The notes under the pieces: generated by a model
Seen by the model: the letters and a program-made list of their open reading frames with translations, nothing else
What the model was told of the DNA's origin: nothing
The model's database searches: none
In this document: piece after piece, positions 61,464 through 64,000 of the stretch
Numbering within the stretch: position 1 is the first letter of the stretch
Layout of the letters: every line of letters begins with the position of its first letter
Position numbers and translations under genes: made by a program
Assembly (NCBI RefSeq): GCF_900128505.1
Contig: NZ_LT669940.1
Coordinates: 1,274,883 to 1,338,882 of the forward strand
Direction of reading: 5' to 3'
Source: Parabacteroides timonensis
GTDB taxonomy: Bacteria > Bacteroidota > Bacteroidia > Bacteroidales > Tannerellaceae
DNA length: 64,000 bases

Positions 61464-61481
61464 ATTAAATATCAAATCTAA

Positions 61482-62975
61482 TTAATTCTGTTCCTTCAGT
61501 ATTACATCGTGTGCACCGCCTTCTACGATACTGGTAGAAGATACCAATGTGATTTTTGCATTCTTTTGCAGGTCAGGGATTGTAGTTGCTCCGCAGCTAC
61601 ACATAGTAGCTTTGATTTTACCTAAAGTAAGGTTCAGGTTATCCTTCATCTTTCCTGCATAAGGAACGTAGCTATCTACGCCTTCTTCGAATTTGAGTGA
61701 TTCAGTTCCACCCATATCGTAACGCTGCCAGTTCTGGGCACGGTTTGAACCTTCACCCCAGTATTCCTTCACATAATTGTTTCCGATACGTAGTTTTTTT
61801 GTAGGAGACTCGTCGAAGCGGGCAAAATAACGTCCCATCATCAGAAAGTCGGCTCCCATGGCAAGGGCAAGAACCATATGGTAATCATGTACCAGACCTC
61901 CGTCGCTGCAAATAGGAATATAAACACCTGTTTTTTCTTTATATTCATCGCGAGCCTGGGCTACATCGATTAGGGCGGTAGCTTGTCCGCGACCGATACC
62001 CTTTTGTTCGCGGGTAATGCAGATAGAACCGCCACCGATACCAACTTTGATGAAATCGGCTCCGGCTTCCACCAGATACATAAAGCCTTCCCGGTCTACT
62101 ACATTTCCGGCACCGACTTTAACTTTGTCACCGTATTCTTTCTTAATCCACTGCAGTGTTTCGTACTGCCATTCGGAATAACCGTCGGAAGAGTCGATAC
62201 ACAGTACATCTACTCCGGCTTCAACAAGAGCAGGTACACGCTCCATATAGTCGCGGGTATTGATGCCTGCACCTACTAATAACTTTTTATCAGCTCCTGA
62301 CATTTCGTTGGGATTGTCGCGGTGGCTGTCATAATCCTTACGGAATACAAAATAAGCCAGATTCTGATCTTTATCTATGATCGGTAATGTATTCAGTTTA
62401 TGATCCCAGATAATCTGGTTGGCTTCTTTCAGTGTGATACCAACTTCTCCAACAATCAGTTTAGAGAAAGGGGTCATGAATTCTTTAACCTTTGTACGGG
62501 GATCGTCTTTTTCTGCGCGGTAGTCGCGGCTGGTGACAAGTCCCAGCAGTTTACCATTAGGCGTTCCGTCGTCGGTAACTCCGATTGTGGAATGTTCTGT
62601 TTTGCTGACCAGGGCGATTACATCGGCCAGTGTGTTTTCCGGTGTCAGGTTTGAATCACTGATTACAAATCCGGCCTTAAATTTTTTCACTCTGCGTACC
62701 ATATCTGCCTGGCTGGCGATAGGCTGTGATCCGAAAATAAATGAAAGTCCTCCGTTACGGGCTAACTCGATGGCCAGTTCAGGACCGGATACCGATTGCA
62801 TGATAGCCGAAACAAACGGGATGTTTAGTTCGATAGAGGACTTTTCGTTGACATTATGTTTCACAAGTGCTGTTTTCAGTGAAACGTTTGAAGGTACGCA
62901 CTGTTTAGTGGTTAAGCCGGGAATAAGCAGGTATTCTCCGAAGGTTCTAGATACATCGTTTAAGTAAACTGCCAT
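61482..62975 (-). CDS. guaB: IMP dehydrogenase, divergent type
   Basis: TIM-barrel enzyme of 497 residues with an inserted pair of CBS domains (about 105-215), the IMPDH layout. The catalytic Cys319 is in GIGGGSICITREQKGIGRGQ, where canonical GuaB has GPGSICTTR. CIDSSDGYSEWQ, GAGNVVDREGF and CSDGGLVHDYHMVLALAMGA follow the family plan, and a mobile-flap region contains QRYDMGG with the Arg-Tyr pair. The start MAVYLNDVSRTFGEYL differs from the usual GuaB N-terminus, so this may be a second paralogue rather than the housekeeping enzyme; IMP to XMP oxidation is the best guess. Confidence 0.82.
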   Translation of the reverse strand: MAVYLNDVSRTFGEYLLIPGLTTKQCVPSNVSLKTALVKHNVNEKSSIELNIPFVSAIMQSVSGPELAIELARNGGLSFIFGSQPIASQADMVRRVKKFKAGFVISDSNLTPENTLADVIALVSKTEHSTIGVTDDGTPNGKLLGLVTSRDYRAEKDDPRTKVKEFMTPFSKLIVGEVGITLKEANQIIWDHKLNTLPIIDKDQNLAYFVFRKDYDSHRDNPNEMSGADKKLLVGAGINTRDYMERVPALVEAGVDVLCIDSSDGYSEWQYETLQWIKKEYGDKVKVGAGNVVDREGFMYLVEAGADFIKVGIGGGSICITREQKGIGRGQATALIDVAQARDEYKEKTGVYIPICSDGGLVHDYHMVLALAMGADFLMMGRYFARFDESPTKKLRIGNNYVKEYWGEGSNRAQNWQRYDMGGTESLKFEEGVDSYVPYAGKMKDNLNLTLGKIKATMCSCGATTIPDLQKNAKITLVSSTSIVEGGAHDVILKEQN

Positions 62976-63153
62976 ATGATTAATATTTACTGGATGAATT
63001 TTGTGCAAAAGTACTGAATTCTCTTCAGATATGTTTTTATTTAGGAGCATTTTTCATACTATTTAAAAGGATACTGTCTTGGGGGATATGCAAACCGGAA
63101 CTTTTTCAATGAGTAATATGTTATATAGATGAATTAAAGAGGAGGAATTATTT

Positions 63154-63861
63154 ATGAAAATGGTAGTAGACAAGGCGAACTCTCGCGGATATGCAAACCA
63201 TGGATGGCTTAAAACACATCATACATTTAGTTTTGCTAATTATTATAATCCCAAGAGGGTACATTTTGGCAAACTACGCGTCCTGAATGACGATACGGTA
63301 GCTCCAAGCGAAGGTTTTGATACCCACCCGCATAAAAATATGGAAGTAATCTCTATTCCGCTGAATGGTTATTTGCGGCATGGCGACAGTATAAAGAACA
63401 GTAAAACTATCACTCCGGGCGATCTTCAGGTGATGAGCGCCGGAACGGGTATTTTCCATAGTGAGTTCAACGACAGTGCTGAACAGCAGCTTGAATTTCT
63501 GCAGATCTGGGTTTTTCCACGTGAAGAAAATACGGCTCCGAAGTATAATAACTATGATATACGTCCGCTATTGAAAAAGAACGAATTGTCGCTGGTACTT
63601 TCGCCGGACGGGGAAACACCTGCTGCGATCAATCAGGATGCTTGGTTTTCGATAGGAGAACTGGATGCCGGGCAGATTAAAGAATATAAGTTCCACCGTC
63701 AAGGTATGGGAGTATATCTTTTTGTCATTGAAGGAGAAGTAGAAGTAAGCAATACCGTTCTTTCCAGACGTGATGGTGCCGGTTTTTATGATACGGACAG
63801 CATTACCATAGAGGTGTTGAAAGATGCGAAGATTTTGTTAATGGAAGTTCCGATGCAGTAA
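63154..63861 (+). CDS. Pirin family protein
   Basis: Bicupin metal-binding protein of 235 residues. The N-terminal pirin motif holds the metal ligands: GFDTHPHKNMEVISIPLNGY, RHGDS and GTGIFHSEFND (three His and a Glu expected). The second cupin is at the C-terminus (GMGVYLFVIEGEVEVSN). Bacterial pirins are linked to quercetin dioxygenation or to modulation of central metabolism; which applies is unknown. A clear ribosome binding site (AGAGGAGGAA) precedes the ATG. Confidence 0.92.
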   Translation: MKMVVDKANSRGYANHGWLKTHHTFSFANYYNPKRVHFGKLRVLNDDTVAPSEGFDTHPHKNMEVISIPLNGYLRHGDSIKNSKTITPGDLQVMSAGTGIFHSEFNDSAEQQLEFLQIWVFPREENTAPKYNNYDIRPLLKKNELSLVLSPDGETPAAINQDAWFSIGELDAGQIKEYKFHRQGMGVYLFVIEGEVEVSNTVLSRRDGAGFYDTDSITIEVLKDAKILLMEVPMQ

Positions 63862-63879
63862 TAGCATCAGGTTAATAAT

Positions 63880-63916
63880 AAAAAAGGTTCCGGTTGTCTG
63901 ACCGGAACCTTTTTTT
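63880..63916. terminator. Bidirectional terminator after the pirin gene
   Basis: A perfect 14-bp stem AAAAAGGTTCCGGT / ACCGGAACCTTTTT (63881-63894 with 63901-63914) lies between two converging genes. Confidence 0.88.
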
Positions 63917-63929
63917 ATGAAAGATATTT

Positions 63930-64000
63930 TTAATAACTTCTGTCTGATAAGAAATCAATCATTCGCAAAATAGCACGGCTACATGCCGGGCAGAAAGGAG
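63930..64000 (-). CDS. C-terminal end of an unidentified gene (cut by window edge)
   Basis: On the minus strand an open frame enters at 64000 and ends with TAA at 63932-63930, reading PFCPACSRAILRMIDF then LSDRSY. The CPAC pair and its place 14 bp from a bidirectional terminator suggest a true gene end, but too little is visible to name it. Confidence 0.45.
   Translation of the reverse strand, partial: PFCPACSRAILRMIDFLSDRSY

Larger units (their letters stand above)
60751..61481. other. AT-rich gene-free gap
   Basis: 731 bp, much more AT-rich than the surroundings, without a convincing coding frame on either strand. It holds long T-rich and TG-rich stretches, a set of CGTTTAAA repeats (61207-61263) and, at its right end, the terminator of the IMP dehydrogenase gene. 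Confidence 0.6.

Overview
The window reads as chromosomal DNA of a gut-type Bacteroidales, most likely Parabacteroides or a close relative (genus is inference). Supporting signs are gene families typical of the phylum (PorT, GldH, DUF4831, DUF3244, DUF5606, DUF3276, RicT with a long Asn-rich tail, a serine palmitoyltransferase), the recurring Bacteroidetes -7 promoter element TAnnTTTG in front of many genes, weak ribosome binding sites and moderate GC. There is no rRNA, CRISPR array, intact insertion sequence or prophage; one tRNA-Gln is present. It is mostly conserved housekeeping DNA with several regulatory and repeat structures between genes.

Layout. 1-3.1 kb: an aldo/keto reductase cut by the window edge, a divergent AraC regulator, a YkvA-like membrane protein, then 500 bp of repeats and hairpins. 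3.1-8.8 kb, minus strand: a complete biotin operon bioB-bioA-bioF-bioG-bioC-bioD, with a REPIN-like double hairpin between bioF and bioG. Just upstream lies a small ORF whose stop codon sits inside a strong terminator hairpin that is only 27 nt from the bioB start codon. 9.2-16.1 kb, minus: a POT peptide transporter, DUF4831 lipo/secreted protein, DUF3244 protein, a TPR/HTH membrane regulator and the NAD(P)H-hydrate repair enzyme Nnr. 16.2-24.9 kb: an NtrC-type two-component system (minus) divergent from an ABC export operon (two paralogous FtsX-like permeases and one ATPase); the 450 bp between them holds a 22-bp-period array of TGGCA-N6-TGCCA palindromes.

25-31.5 kb, plus: hpt, adk, obgE, pgeF, a B3/B4-domain protein, a small winged-helix protein, a ZapB-like coiled coil, zapA and rny. 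31.7-35.3 kb, minus: an LtaS-like phosphoglycerol transferase and an ABC-F ATPase. 35.5-42.8 kb, plus: purH, then the elongasome cluster mreB-mreC-mreD-mrdA(PBP2)-rodA. 42.8-44.7 kb, minus: ricT and gldH, overlapping. 44.9 kb: remnant of a tyrosine recombinase. 45.2-48.3 kb: serine palmitoyltransferase divergent from a lipid kinase, then a tRNA m6A methyltransferase. 48.4-50.9 kb: lon. 50.9-54.4 kb, minus: nusB-yajC-ybbR-coaE-DUF5606. 54.6-59.5 kb: DUF3276, a 56-residue 2[4Fe-4S] ferredoxin, porT, cdsA, ftsH and rsfS. 59.7 kb: tRNA-Gln(CUG), a stand-alone helicase-associated-domain repeat protein and a 730-bp AT-rich gap. 61.5-64 kb: a divergent IMP dehydrogenase, a pirin and the tail of one more minus-strand gene.

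The two observations most worth following are the leader ORF/terminator arrangement in front of the biotin operon and the helically phased operator array between the two-component system and the ABC exporter.
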